A stretch of DNA of 64,000 bases from Apricaphanius iberus (taxonomy: Eukaryota; Chordata; Actinopteri; Cyprinodontiformes; Aphaniidae): positions 682,001-746,000 of the forward strand of contig JAPXFQ010001133.1 of NCBI GenBank assembly GCA_028564705.1, given 5' to 3'. The translations under genes were made by a program, and so were the position numbers. The notes under the pieces are model-generated. The model was not told the origin of the DNA, did no database searches, and saw nothing but the letters and a program-made list of their open reading frames with translations. Every line of letters starts with the position of its first letter. Positions within the stretch are counted from its first letter, which is position 1. Positions 35,198 to 48,113 of this stretch are shown here, one piece after another.

Positions 35198-36724
35198 GAG
35201 TCCTATCGGGCCTTTTTGGCCTGTGGGACTCCGGAAGCAGCTGATAGGTACCGGCAGGCCAAGCGGAGTGCGGCTCGGATGGTCGCTGAGGCAAAAACTC
35301 GGGCGTGGGAGGAGTTTGGAGAGACCATGGAGAACGACTTCCGTATGGCTTCGAAGCGATTCTGGTCCACCATCCGGCGTCTCGGGGGGGGGAGCGGTCT
35401 GCCACCAACACTGTTTACAGTGGGGGCGGTGTGCTACTGACCTCAACGCGGGGTCGGTGAATGGAATACTTCGAAGACCTACTCAATCCCACCGACACGC
35501 CTTCCTGTTTGGAAGCAGAGTCTGAGGACTCTGGGACGGGCTCTCCAATCAGTCACCGAGGTTGTTAAAAAGCTCCTTGGTGGCAAAGCACCGGGGGTGG
35601 ATGAGATTTGGCTGGAGTTCCTCAAGGCTCTGGATGTTGTAGGGCTGTGTTGGTTGACACGGCTCTGCAATATTGCGTGGACATCGGGGGCAGTTCCCTT
35701 GGATTGGCAGACCGGGGTGGTGGTTCCCCTCCACAGAGTGTTTTCCAACTATAGGGGGATCACACTTCTAAGCCTCCCTGGTAAGGTCCATTCGGGGGTT
35801 CTGGAGAGGAGGGTCCGACGGATAGTCGAACCTTGGATATAGGAGGAACAATGCGGTTTTCGTTCGATCCATTTTGGTGACCTCAGGATCGGGTCTCTGC
35901 TTTTCGCAGATGATGTGGTCTTGTTGGCTTCATCTGAACGTGATCTACAGCTCTCATTGGAGCGGTTCGCAGCCGAATGTGAAGCGGCTGGGATGAGGTT
36001 TAGCACCTCCAAATCCGAGACCATGGTCTTGAGCCGGAAAAGAGTAGAGTGCCTCCTCCGGGTCGGGGATGAGGTCCTTCCTCAAGTGGGGGAGTTTAGG
36101 TATCTGGGGGTCTTGTTCACGAATGAGGGAAAAATGTAGCGGGAGATTGACGGATGGATTGGTAAGGCGTCTGCAGTTATGCGGGCGCTGTACCGGTCTG
36201 TCGTGGTGAAGAGAGAGCTGGGCCGAAAGTCAAAGCTCTCAATTTACCGGTCGATCTACATTCCTACCCTCATCTATGGTCACGAACGCTGGGTGGTGAC
36301 CGAAAGAACGAGATCGCGGATACAGGCGGCTGAAATGAGTTTCCTCCGTAGGGTGGCTGGGCTCTCCCTTAGAGATAGGGTGAGAAGCTCGGTCATCCGG
36401 AGGGGGCTCAGAGTAGAGCCGCTGTCTCCTCCACATCGAGAGGAGCCAGTTGAGGTGGCTCGGGCATCTGGTCAGGATGCCTCCTGGACGCTCCCTTGCC
36501 TTGTGAGGTGTTCTGGGCACGTCCCACCGGGAGGAGACCCAGGGGAAGACCCAGGACCCGCTGGAGGGATTATGTCTCCCAGCTGGCCTGGGAACGCCTC
36601 GGGATTCCTCCCGAGGAGCTGGCCCAAGTAGCCGGGGAGAGGGAAGTCTGGGCCTCTCTGCTTAGGCTACTGCCCCCGCGACCCGACCCTGGATAAGCGG
36701 AAGATGATGGATGGATGGATGGAT
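35198..36724 (+). pseudogene. 5'-truncated RTE-group LINE lacking palm motifs A and B
   Basis: The reading frame (broken by several shifts/stops) runs from 'ALACGTPEA'-type sequence near 35,210 (pre-RT linker) through LLFADDVVLLASS with catalytic FADD at 35,900-35,914, 'FRYLGVLFTNEGKM' near 36,095, 'LTYGHE'-type thumb sequence near 36,270, and 'TGRRPRGRPRTRWRDYVSQL' near 36,525. It ends 'LLPPRPDPG' and then GGATAAGCGG with a GATG array (about 36,706-36,727). At about 35,865-35,880 the sequence jumps from the 'CGFR' region straight to GDLRIGSLLFADD, so motif A (catalytic Asp) and motif B are deleted. The endonuclease is lost by 5' truncation. It is inserted in an L2 tail with a TSD. Confidence 0.8.
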
Positions 36725-36760
36725 GGAGTCCCAACAGATTGTGTTGACCTGACATGTAAA
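36725..36760 (-). mobile_element. L2 tail, right part after RTE insertion
   Basis: It resumes the host L2 sequence interrupted at 35,197 and includes the right TSD copy at 36,725-36,737. Confidence 0.6.
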
Positions 36761-38248
36761 CTGTACTACTACACACTCATTTATATAGTTTATTTTTAGG
36801 GTGAGTTGCACTTTAATTATAAAGTGAAATAACGATTTCCAATCTTAACTTTTGCGTTTGTGCAGAACTAAGGTGAGTGAATAGATAAAAGTCTTGGCGT
36901 GAGGATGAAAAAAAAAGCATTCACATTTTTAAAACCCATACCTGCACACAGAATCTGTAACTGTGTACTGCTGCAGTCAGGGTGATGTAACACTTTGAGG
37001 GACGTAGAAATCGCCTACTGATGAAACCCCGTCATGAAGTCTAGAAATCCTCTGCAGGCTTTTATCAAGGGCATGGATCTACCTGTCTGTCTGTTCTCAT
37101 CAGCTGCGACCCTGGCAGGCCCGTCTACTGGGGAGGGTTCGGCTCTAACACATGTCGGCCTAAGTCTGCCTGTCACCAGGAGATAACTGACACCGGGCCG
37201 GGCTGCTCAGGCCGTCTGCAGGAAGGCCGCTTGAGGAAAAGGAAAATCAAAGTTGCAGAACAGGAAAAAAAGAGCTCCAAGACTTGTCACAAAAATATTT
37301 TTAACTGGGAGTGAAGGAAACATTGATGCAAGATGTATATGCATGTCTTATCTATGCATCTGAGGCTCAGGACTGCTGATGGAGACCTTCACTGGGGTCA
37401 CATGGCAGATGGATATGGGTAGGTTACATCCTCATGGGGCAATGCAACTTCAAACTGAAGTTGTTCGGGGAGCAAGTGTACAGAGAACCCCCCTTCCCCA
37501 TCAACACAACATGCATCCGCCAGACAGAACAAATTACACTGCCAGGACCTCCACCTACACCACCCGCTCTGAAAAACAAGCTTGTGTTACATCCCAACCG
37601 GACTGTGGTGTCTGCATGCTCTCCAGCAGCAATGGCTCTTCTGTTGCCATGGATGTTTAGGAGGAAGCTAGGGCCTGATTACATGTTTGGTGGTATTTGT
37701 TTCACCTGAGAGCCACACTTTATCATATCATCTAAACCCCCAACTCCAACCAGCATTTACAGCCGTGGACCATTTCAAAGAATGAGACCAATTCATCTGC
37801 TTTCCGCTGATAGATGGACGGCTGCCACGGACTTTCAGCCTGTGTTTCTCAGGTGGGAAAACTCTCAAAACAGAGGAAGCATTGAGTCCACGGAGTTGTT
37901 ACTTTAAGCAAGTGTGTCAGAGTTTGTTTAGAGAGCAGTAGGTCCATTCACATCCAGCCTGGTAACTTTTGGCATAAGATTACAGCTCAATCCAAGATTA
38001 GGGTTGGAAGGTGTCACCCATTCAGAGATGTTCTTGAACAAAATTCTTTGGAAATGTTTGTAGAAAACCCCACAGCTTAGCCTCCTGCTCTGTTTGCCTC
38101 AGCCACATCCTCCCAAGCTTGTGGTGAGAGGACCTGGCTGCACATATTGCCACCATCAGTGTGTGGAGGAACAAGATAATGACTGAAAGGCTTTGAATTC
38201 TTCAGGCTCGAAAGCGCTCTACAAATTCAGCTCTTTCACCTTTAAATT
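36761..38248. other. Non-coding stretch
   Basis: No supported gene. Overlapping open frames at 37,379-37,709 have no recognisable domain and no codon or splice support. Confidence 0.5.
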
Positions 38249-38295
38249 AAGAATAACAGCTAAAAAAAAAAAAAAAAAAAAAGAATAACAGCTAA
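38249..38295 (+). mobile_element. Bare poly(A) insertion with TSD
   Basis: A run of about 21 A (38,262-38,282) is flanked by direct copies of AAGAATAACAGCTAA (38,249-38,263 and 38,281-38,295). This is the expected product of target-primed reverse transcription that copied only a poly(A) tail. Slippage duplication of the flank is a less natural explanation. Confidence 0.65.
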
Positions 38296-38326
38296 TAATA
38301 CAACTTGTAATTAAGTCTTAACACAT

Positions 38327-38478
38327 GGGGCATCGCGTGGCGCAGTGGTTATGACGAGCGTCCTGGTTCGACTCCTGACCCAGGACATTTGCCAAATATC
38401 TCTCCCCTACTTCTCTCCACATGTCTGTACTGTTCTCGTTAATAGTGACTGCTGTGGCCACAAAATCTTAACAAAAAA
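38327..38478 (+). mobile_element. Second tRNA-SINE family, short, with TSD
   Basis: The head GGGGCATCGCGTGGCGCAGTGG has an A-box-like TGGCGCAGTGG. The B-box-like TGGTTCGACTCC follows closely, and the body 'gacccaggacatttgcc...tctctcccctacttctct' differs from the GATG-tailed SINE. It ends in an A-rich tail. Flanks GTCTTAACACAT (38,315-38,326) and GTCTCAACACACAT (38,479-38,492) form an imperfect TSD. The spacing between boxes is shorter than in a tRNA, so part of the anticodon arm is deleted. Confidence 0.7.
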
Positions 38479-38492
38479 GTCTCAACACACAT

Positions 38493-41400
38493 TTCACAGG
38501 ACAGCAGTCATGGAAAGAAAGGGATAAAAAGAAAGGAATCAGTGTTCCAGTGGTATAGTCAAAGCCCATACCTCTTGATGAAACGCCACTAGCTGAACTC
38601 TGTTCAGAAATGTTGACAGTTATCAGCTAAATTAAAATCATTGGGTCTCAGAAGCATCCAGATTGACCGAAAAATACAAAAAATTAATTTTTCCGTATTG
38701 GTAAACTGGGCCCTAAAATAGGACAGCATTACTCCTTATTGTTGTTGACATGTTTTTCTGCTGCTTCAATACGTTGTTTTTATCTGTTAAAAATATGTTT
38801 ATTGAAAGGCAAATGATTTTTCTTTTAAAAGATGAATTGAATAAATTGTGTTTTAAAATGATAATCAACAAAAAAGGATGCTATTTATTAAAAAAAAAAG
38901 CCAATAACAAACAGACTGAATTTCAAAGTGCTCCTTTGGTTGCAGTTTGAAGTTTCGCACGCTGGTTCATTTGCAGTTAATTACATTTCCACCCAGTAGC
39001 TGTTTTCATCTGTTCGGTCCTCTTTACATGTGTGGCTTTTTGATGGTCTGAATGTGTTAAAAATACATCTCCAGAACAGAATAACACCTTTTTGGGAATC
39101 TTTGGTCCAAACAGAAGCTGCAGCAATGGTGAAACAAAACACATCTGCATGGCAGATTGTCCTCATGCCAAGTGTGAAGTAACAGTCATTTAAAGTGACA
39201 AATACCTGATTTTTAAAGGCAATGGGAGCAACATGTGTTGTGAAGACGTTTTGGATGGGGATGATGTTACAGAGACTTATGAAAACTGCAAAAGCTTTTT
39301 TTAGTAAGCGAAGAAGTGGAGTGAGAGGAAGGATATCACAGTTTCTGCCCCAGTTCTGTAGATTCAGTGTATAACAAGCAATTAAGCTTTTATTTTGAAG
39401 TCTTGCAAAAAAGGTTTTTATTTAAAATCAGGATTAGTCAATAAGTTTCCATCGTTTCAGATACAATTTTAAACAAAACAAGATTTTATTGTTGTAGACT
39501 ATGATTATATTTTATAGCTGGAAGAGTTAAAGATTTAGAAATCAGAATATTTTTATTTAGACACCCCTCAGCATGATGCTGTCATCACCATGTTTGACTG
39601 CTCAAACAGTCCTGAGGTTTGAAATCTTTTCTTTGACTCGTGTAACATACTTCTATTGATTGTGGATAAAAGGTTGACATTTTTTGACCATTAAAACCTT
39701 TTGTCCAGAAAGTATTTGTCTTTTATGTGTTAGCAGCTTTAAATCTCTGTTTAGAGTGAAGGTCCGGATTTTAGAAAAGAGTCTTCTGGATTAGTCAGAA
39801 GCTCTGGACCACAGTGAGCTAAAACTGGCTTCTGTTTCCAGTTTATGTTGGTGGGCGTTAGTCTGGAGTTTCATTAACCTACAGTACAACATGTAGAACC
39901 TTCCCAGGAATGGCCAGCTTACCAAATGTACCACCTGCAGACTCAAGTGCAGTTGAGCTCCTGTAAAATGACCTTAAAGAGGCAATCTAAAAAAATATTT
40001 ATTTAAAAAATCTCTTAAAATCTTCCAGAAGGCAACAACAACTAAGAAAGCAGGAAAATCCCTCTAAAGTTGCTTAACAAAAGAGGTTGCAGGTTAACAG
40101 CACAAACATGATTATAGCATTAACGTAATACATTTCAAAAATACAACTGAGTCTTGTGCATTTTCAAAGTGGACTCCCAATCCAATTTGTATTACACGTG
40201 AATAACACCTTCTTTCATCTTTTAATTACATATCATTACTGAGTCATACTGATAACAATGGATTACCCGCTGTAGAGTGTAACTAATTGCTAGACACCCT
40301 CACTATGAGTTAATCAAGAGTTTTCCACTAAGGAATCATCCTGCTGTAATCTAATAGAGTGGAATGTTCTATTCTGGAGTTGGCTACTTCCCACTGCGTT
40401 CTTCTCTTCTGCATGTAATATTCATGACAGCCAGTTGTTCTCTGGAAGAAAAAAAAATCTATCCTCTCCCCACCAGGTGGGAGAGCAGGCAGGCGTCTCC
40501 CAACAAAAAAACCTCTGTGCTTTTTATAGACTCCTCACTTGATGGTTAAAGCTGTCCCTGGGTTCCTCTTAGCTATTGTAATCCATACACAATAGCCGCA
40601 CATTTAATGGCAGAGATGCCTGCAATAAAGCAGAGGGTGCATTTCGGAGGGAGCAATTTAGCCTTCAAACAATATGCCAAGGTTTGGCTTTTTGGGACAA
40701 AACGGCTGTTGTGTAGTTGGGAGCGAATGTAGGACGCAGTCATTACGGTTTTGGCTTGATGATGGCAAAATGAAAAGAGAGGGAGGGGATGAAAGTCATC
40801 AAGCTTTGGATACTTTGAATTTCTAAAGATAAGCATGGCTCAGCGGGATTTCCTTCAAGTCACTGCAACGTCCAGTGGCTTTCTCTAATCTTGAACACAT
40901 TTAAGGCTGAAAAACACCTGGATTCAAGCAAAGGCACAGCAAGCTTTCCAACACCCACATACTCATCACATTCCATCCTCTGAACTGTCAGAACAATGAA
41001 AAGCAATCATTCTCACTTCACCGCTAAAATTACTGTACGAAAGAACTCCCCTGTGTTCCACCAGGTACTCTAAGAAAGTTGACTTTTTTTGTTAATAGCG
41101 ATAATGGTGTCTTCCTTCCTCCATTTCCTCTTGGTGATAAGACACACTAGAGAAAGAGTGCTAACACACTGGGATGATGTGGCAGCGTGCTGCTAAACCA
41201 CTTCCTTTCCACAGCAAGCTCCAAAGAGTTTTAGAGTTTCCCAGGAGTTGACGCTGTTGTTTTTACTCTCCCAAGAAAAAAAAGGCAGAGCCAAAAGTTT
41301 CACACCAACGCTAATTTCTTCATACTTTCTTTTGTTTGTAAAAACACTTTCATTTCTGAAAGATTGTCAACTTTGGTCTTGTGATCGTCCAGTCTGAAAA

Positions 41401-41546
41401 CCAGGGAAGTGGTGGACATATACCATGTTCTGGCACTACACATCAACCAGTAACTGAAGCACAATAAAGTCACATATACTACAATGTCATGAGTCTTTTC
41501 TTGTCTGCCTTCCCACTCCTAGACGATAGAATTTAAGTTGATATTT
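38493..41546. other. Long non-coding stretch
   Basis: No supported gene. The segment at about 40,200-40,440 has balanced composition and homeodomain-like ATTA sites and might be regulatory, but nothing proves it. Confidence 0.45.
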
Positions 41547-41554
41547 GTTCAACC
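41547..41554. other. hAT target-site duplication, left (8 bp)
   Basis: GTTCAACC, repeated exactly at 42,999-43,006. Confidence 0.85.
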
Positions 41555-42998
41555 CAGCGTGCGATTTGCTGGGGTGGATGGGGGGGATTTCTCCCCCTTC
41601 TGCTCATTCATTTCTTATTTCTGGGGGGAAATGTTTTTTGTCATCATCGTGGTTGTTCCTCTCACTGGTCCAACAGACTTTTGACAGACGATAGGAGTAG
41701 AATGATAAAAACACTCAACAATCTCTGTACGCAACCCAGCAGGTGTCAGGTGCAGAAAAAATTTGGACATGAGGATCTGAACCCCCAGTTTATAATAAAA
41801 CGAGTTTTATTAAACTACTCGCGCAGATTGGGGCATCGCGCTGGACCCTTGGAGAGCTTTAAACAGAAAAAAAAGTGTGTTATTCCTTTTACTTGTAAAT
41901 AAGACGATTAAGTTAGACTTAAACTCACTGGTGTCGAATCTAATATTTATTTTTATGCAGCTTTGAAGACAAAACGATCACAAAATTTATGGACATAGTC
42001 CAAAAATCGCACATTGTATATGTCTGTCATGCCCCAGGGATGTACCGCAGCATATTTCGAAGACTTTGCATTAAGGAGCTAAAGTATGAGTTCATCAGTT
42101 ACCTGTTGATACTGTAGCCACTTCTGAATTTGAGTCTTTCATGAACATAACTTCAATCTCTGCAAAGCACGCTGTAGGATTCGCATATAGAGAAATCGTA
42201 TAACCCCTAAATTCCACTACATGCGCTCCGCCCCGCACGCCGCAGCTGTTCTCTGCTGTCGTTAATTATACTGCATGGGCCCCACCTCCGCTTTGGAGCC
42301 CAGAGGTGCTCAACGAAGCATGCGCGAGAATTGCGAGATCTCACGATAAAGAACAGTCACTCCCAAAACTTTGGCAATTTCGGCCCAGGTTTCGTCTTTT
42401 TTTGTGTGTCTTTGTAGAATGGGTGAGTTGTATCAGAGTATTTATGTTTTCCACTTCGACAATGAGTTTCTCTTCATCCATGTTTGGTTTTCTGTTTGGT
42501 CTATCTATATTTTCGGCATCCTGCCTGGTACTTTTTTATTTGTGTAGATTGACTGCGGACTTGCTCCGGCGTCCAGCAAAATTTGATTCAATCCTATTTT
42601 TGCCGGAGTGCAAAACAGCGGTCGGCGCCCTGCGCCACACAGCAGCAGTAGTGGAATAGTTCTTTTTCATTACAACGGGATCGGTTTTGCTGCGGCGTGC
42701 GTGATACCAGATATCAGGTATCATACCAGAAGATACCAGTCAGTTCAGATACTGATTATATGAAAATTGCACTGGTGGATGTACTTTAAAAAGAAAATCC
42801 ACATCAGCTTTTTAATGGATATGGATTCTTACACCTAAAAAGAATTTCTGCACCTGAGCCCAGAGGTGGACTTTTTTTCACCGACAGAAAAATATGCAGA
42901 GTTATGGGAGGGCGGACGAGGTGCTGCTGATGCTGCTTTATGAATTAAAACGTTTTTTTTTAAATCCCCCCTCTGCTTTTTTCACAAATCGCCCCCTG
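41555..42998. mobile_element. Non-autonomous hAT-type transposon, 1.44 kb
   Basis: Left end CAGCGTGCGATTTG and the complement of the right end CAGGGGGCGATTTG form a 14-bp imperfect terminal inverted repeat. A second inverted block (GGGGGGATTT, left about 41,580; right complement about 42,963) lies just inside. Flanks are perfect 8-bp duplications GTTCAACC. No transposase is recognisable. An open frame at 42,306-42,659 (+, 117 codons) is hydrophobic and motif-less. Part of the interior (42,203-42,335) recurs at 53,826-53,917 on the other strand, so the interior is itself repetitive or carries a nested element. Confidence 0.8.
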
Positions 42999-43006
42999 GT
43001 TCAACC
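42999..43006. other. hAT target-site duplication, right (8 bp)
   Basis: GTTCAACC, matching 41,547-41,554. Confidence 0.85.
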
Positions 43007-45640
43007 TTCATTTGTGGTTTAACTTTTGAGCATTTTTTAGCAGAATTCAAAATCAGGATTTTTTTTTCAACAGTATTATTTGGCGTTTGCAAAGCAGCCA
43101 ATCCAGGAGTGCCAGTCATATTCCTGGGAGCTGATTGGCTGTATCCCCAGAAACAGGGGTAAAAAACACTATCTGTCCACTTCTGCCATAGCGCAAAGAT
43201 GATTTCCACTATGTTTATTAATGTGTATTACGATATTTTTGGTGTTTGAGCAATAAAATTTCCAGATGCAGGTTTAGGTAGTTTTTTTAACCAGAAAAGT
43301 CAGGTAACAAAACTGCAACGCCATGAAATGTAGGGTTCTGATGCGTTTCATGCCATTGTGGCGAGTTTTAAGCAAATAAATCTTTAGGAATCCCTTTGTT
43401 GCTGTTAAGATCCTGTTTTCTGTGAGTTGTATGTTTTATCTTCTTTTATTGTTGTAGACGTGACAAAAAGCAGTTAAAAATATTGTTATTGTGACCAACC
43501 AATAACATAGTGCCCAATTATCCCCTGTATATGTCCTACCTTAAGTTTTGTTCCTGAACTATTTGTTGGTCATAGTGAAGTTACTCTGAAAGCACTACTT
43601 TAAAAGCCAACAAAAGAAGCAGCCAAAGAAGAGCTCTGAAAAAATACTTTCTGAAGGTTATAAGACGGTCGAGCTCTCTGGAAGCAAAATGTAAAGAAGG
43701 AAGGAATGATAATGTAAGATAGGATTCAAAAATATTTAGAGGAAGCATCCCACAATCCTAGCAAACACAGATAGCTGGAGTTTATTATAATCAGGAGGAT
43801 ATCAGCATCTCTGCTTGTCATTAATAATGACATAGCTCACTACTAAATACATCTCTACCGTTAATTACCATAGGCCATGTCTGTTAAATATCAGATTCCT
43901 TCCTCTAAATAGTGGGCAGTTCTTCCTTTCCGTCTCATCTGTCACTGTAAATGTCATCACTTTATTCTCTCATGGGCTACTGTGACAGGCCCCACTTTGA
44001 GCCCCACTTTATCTCCTCTGCCGTCCATTCTTCCCTTTTACAAAGATACACCCACCTCCTCTCTTCCCCCTTCCCCGGCCTACTCCACCACTCAATGCTG
44101 TATCCGTTTTCCACACGTGGCAAATGATTGCCATGGTGAAGGTATTTTCTGTTTCAATCTTACATTTTCCCAAGGGTGAACAAAAAAGAGGGGGGAACAA
44201 GCTCTCTGCAGCTGGTTTCACTGAGAAAATTGTTCAGAATAGCCTCATTCCAGGGCAGATTAGCGAATGCATACAATCCTGGGCTAAGTGCTATTGTGCA
44301 CCACAATTTGGCCATTATACTTTGTCTTTTCCATTTAGAGAATACAGCCCTTCCAATACCTGCTCCCAATTAAATCTGGGCGGTATTACCTGCCTTGATA
44401 GAGCTGGTCGTGACTCCTAAACACTCACTTGCATTCATTAGGCCTATTCAACGTGACGGAGCTGATGACAACGATTCAAGTTGCTCCCCCTCCATCCCTC
44501 CCTCCTTCTTGCCACTCTTCTCTCAACTTTCAATGGGCTCTCCCTTTTTTTCTGTCTCTTTCTGTCACTTCTCTCAGGACCAGAAAAACGTGCCGCACAC
44601 TCAGAGGACTGCAAATATAAAGGAAGGAGGGGTCATTCTGTCTCTCTTTTCCCTACTTTCTTCAACATTTTCTCACCTCCCTCTGGTTTTCTTTCCCAGG
44701 TAGCTAGGATTTCCTCTCCAGTTCATTGTGCCTTTTTCAAACCTTTCGTCCATGCTGCTTGGTTGGCACCGTTTTAAAGCCCTGCTGTTTAAAAAAGAAA
44801 GAGCTTGTCCAGGCCACTGACTCGATTGACAATTTCAGAGTGTTAAAGAAAAAAGTACACAGAAGCTGAAGCTGGATGAGTGAGGGGGAAGTGAGGGGGA
44901 GCCGTCAGAATGACATATCCGCTGTCTGAGCCTGTAACCACCAGGTGTTTGTAGCCTTTGTGGAGAGATCTGTCATATCCAACTGTTCCGACTGAACTCA
45001 CGGCTCATGCAAAAAAAGTTTTCCTCCTCCCTCTTTTAACTGTCACTTTTAGTAAGGGTACAGTTATAATGAACCACCCACAAGGTGGTAGAGGAACCCT
45101 TTGAATGTACAAGAAGCCCCTACTTAAGACTGTAAACTAGATTCTGTCATTTCTCTCCTGTGTTAGTCATGTTACTTCTAAGTTTTCCCATTTTGTTTCT
45201 ATAGTTACTGCACACCTAATCACTCATCTACTACTTGCCTGGCACAAAAAATACCCAAATACATTGGAACACTGCATGACTCTCCATCCGCTGCATAGCA
45301 GTGGCAGGAAGGATCAGGAATTGGTGGGATGGCCTCTGACAGCTAAGAGTGTGTGTGTGCCTGTGGTGTGAATGTGCATACATGTGTGCGTCAATAGGGA
45401 GTCCATGTGAGGGATCAGCAAGGGTGCGGGGACAGAGCGTCCGTCTACATATCCACCACAGGAAGTTTGAGATGTTAGACCGTCCAAGGTTAACATGTGG
45501 GAGCCAGATTCCGATAACCATAAATATAGGGTCCAGGAAAGAGCTTGTTCTGTCTTCCTTCTTTATTGGTTTCTAGTTAGAACTCAGACTAAACAACCAA
45601 GAACTGCTTCGATAAAGGTTTTTAAGTGGTAAACAGTACT
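43007..45640. other. Non-coding stretch, possible conserved element
   Basis: No supported gene. The segment 44,095-44,460 has balanced composition, no repeat features and incidental open frames in many phases, the appearance often seen in conserved non-coding elements; conservation cannot be judged here. Confidence 0.4.
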
Positions 45641-45740
45641 CTGAAAAGGAAGACACCCTCTCACAACCTTTTTATGTTTTTGCATTTTTTTGTCGTAATT
45701 AAATGTTTCAGATCATGGAACAAATCACAACATCCAAATA
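45641..45740. mobile_element. Possible Tc1-like transposon end remnant
   Basis: The run 'cacaacctttttatgttttt' followed by 'aattaaatgtttcagatcat' resembles the untranslated ends of some fish Tc1 elements. No inverted partner or transposase was found. Confidence 0.25.
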
Positions 45741-48113
45741 AAGAAGATCTGTAAGAACAGGCAATGATACTTTTATGTTGGTAATTTGGCAGGGGGTTAG
45801 GGTACTGGAGTCAAAATCCTTAGAAATTGGTTTGTAACTCTTAACAGTCAGTAAACTTTTCTCTCATTTGTTATGAAATTTCCTCAGGTTGCGGCATGAT
45901 CAGCTGGTCGGTCTGGGTATAAATTCTAAAACTAAATCCCGTTGTCCAAAAGAAAATTGTTAATCAAATATACTGTATGAGGTCAATGGTGGTTAGGAGT
46001 TCCTAAGCTGCCGATTGTTGAAAGAAGATCCAGACGGTATTGATTGGAGAAAGATGAACGGGGAATTCAGATTGGATCCAGGAGGACACTTCAAAGATAA
46101 CTTTAGGAGGTGGAACAAGAAAGACTGATGGAAAAAATCCCTGGAGAGTCAAAGCTAGTGATACTACATAGACTTAGAATGATCAGCACCCACTTTGTTT
46201 TATCTTGCAGTGGATGTATGACGATTAGCAGGTGTACAGAAGTTTCCTGCTAAGTTCCACCCCCTGAAGGAACATTGATGCTCGGCAGACAGGAGAAACC
46301 ATACAGATACAAACAACCCACACCCCTGGCATTTCTTACTCCCTTTTTTCCTCTAAATTACATTGAATAATTTTGAGTATTGGGCTAATAAATATATTTA
46401 CTTAGCATTTTTCCCCACTGTGTTCTCAGATCCAGGTTTCCAATCTGTGTTCCACTCACCTACAACTCATCCAGTCTACAGAGTGGCATTAACCTAAATT
46501 CTCCTCCAGATAGTCATCGGCTGCAGTTATTATCAATGCTAATAGTTGTTTCTTGTTACAGGATTTAAGATAACATTGTTCAATATATGATTGTGCATAT
46601 GCATTAGAATTTTTTTAAAAGCTTTATGGGTGGATACCTTCCAAATGCAGAGTTAATAGAGCCTATCTTTGTGAACATGCTTCAATAAACCCAACGAGGA
46701 ATAATCCTTCCTTGATCAAATGTGCTTTTTCGTTACACTCCAAGTGACATTTCAACATAACAAAGGTGAATATAGTACCAGAGGGAGGGATGTAGGGAAC
46801 TGACATTGTCTGGAAACCTTGTGGTCCTCCTCATTTCCTAATGGAACCAGATAGAGTTGTGGTCACTCCTGATCCTGAGGACCGGAATCATTTTAAATTC
46901 TATCATCTTATTAAATCTTAAATAAAAAAACACGATTTTATTTATTTTTTTACCTAGGCAAACGTACAGCAGCACTCTGCAGACAGTGAGTTAGATGTAA
47001 ACAAAGTAGGTCTCCATGTTCCAACCTTGGGAGCCTCAAAACCCTGGGATCGTGCACTGCTTTGATATGCCGAATCAAAGATCCTGCTCTGGCAACTGAA
47101 GGCTGTTTTGTTGCTCTCCTTGTTGTTTCTCTTTTCGTCCCCCCTGTCTATGTTAAAAAAGAAATTGGCCGTGACTTTCATTCTCGTTGCTCACATAAAA
47201 GAAAACTGATCAACCTTTCCTCACCTTGGGGAAGATTTTAGTTGGGACGCCGGCAGGATGTTTGACATGCAATACCGTGGCGGCAGAATTAATGAGGCAA
47301 TGGTAACAGGTACTTAAATGAGGAGTAAATAATATATCTGAGTTACTCTCCCTGTTTTCCTCGCTGAGCTGTGTAGTGCTGCTGCTTTGATGCCCGTTGG
47401 ACTCTGAAGACATGTGAATGTATGCAACCACTTAGCAAATGCAGAGAAAGGAAAGGAAACCGGATGGGAGCCATAGATAAAGGATGGCTAAATTCAGACC
47501 ACATGCTCAAACAAGTGGAGTCACTGCAGGCTATTTCTAGTCACGGTAGCTTTATGTAATTCAGAGCAACAAAGAAGATGGTCACAGGATGAAGCTGAAC
47601 TCTATTCATAAATATTTACTGTGAAGATTTATTGGGGGGGGGGTACTTCTGGACAGTTTGGCTGTTACATAAGATTTCCAAGACGAAAAGTACAGTTTTT
47701 CTCTAAAATGATAACATTTGGCTTTTCATACTTTGAGTCAGTCGAGGAAAAACAGGCAGATAATCAATGGCTTATTTATTTGTGCATACAATCTAAGAAT
47801 GTGAATGAATCTCATGATAGAAACAGAAAAAGGAGATTGATATGATTGTCATGATTGTAATGATTTACACTTCAAGTCCAGAACAAAGTTGTTGCTCATG
47901 CTTCAACTTCAGCAGATCTGTTTTCTTTGCCCATCAGGACCATGTAGCAAGTGCTTATCATTTGATAAAAGATCATTTAAAAAGATGGATTTAAGTATTC
48001 CACAGGCAGAATCCAAAGGATTTAAATCCTGAGCTCTAGTTGAGGATTAAATACATGTATGTCCGAAAAATGGCAGAATAAAAAACAATTTTTGCTTCAT
48101 TTCGTTTTTTCAA
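45741..48113. other. Non-coding stretch
   Basis: No supported gene. A 10-bp G run is at 47,634-47,643. Confidence 0.5.

Noticed and set aside
37379..37709. Two overlapping plus-strand frames of about 90 codons
   Set aside because: No domain, no splice or start context, and the two frames compete over the same DNA.
42306..42659. 117-codon hydrophobic open frame
   Set aside because: Lies inside a non-autonomous hAT element, has no transposase motif, and its 5' part is repeated elsewhere without the frame.
42211..42700. Inverted pairs ATTCCACTAC and GCACGCCGCAGC as ends of a nested transposon
   Set aside because: The two pairs are not in mirrored order, so they do not form a true terminal inverted repeat.
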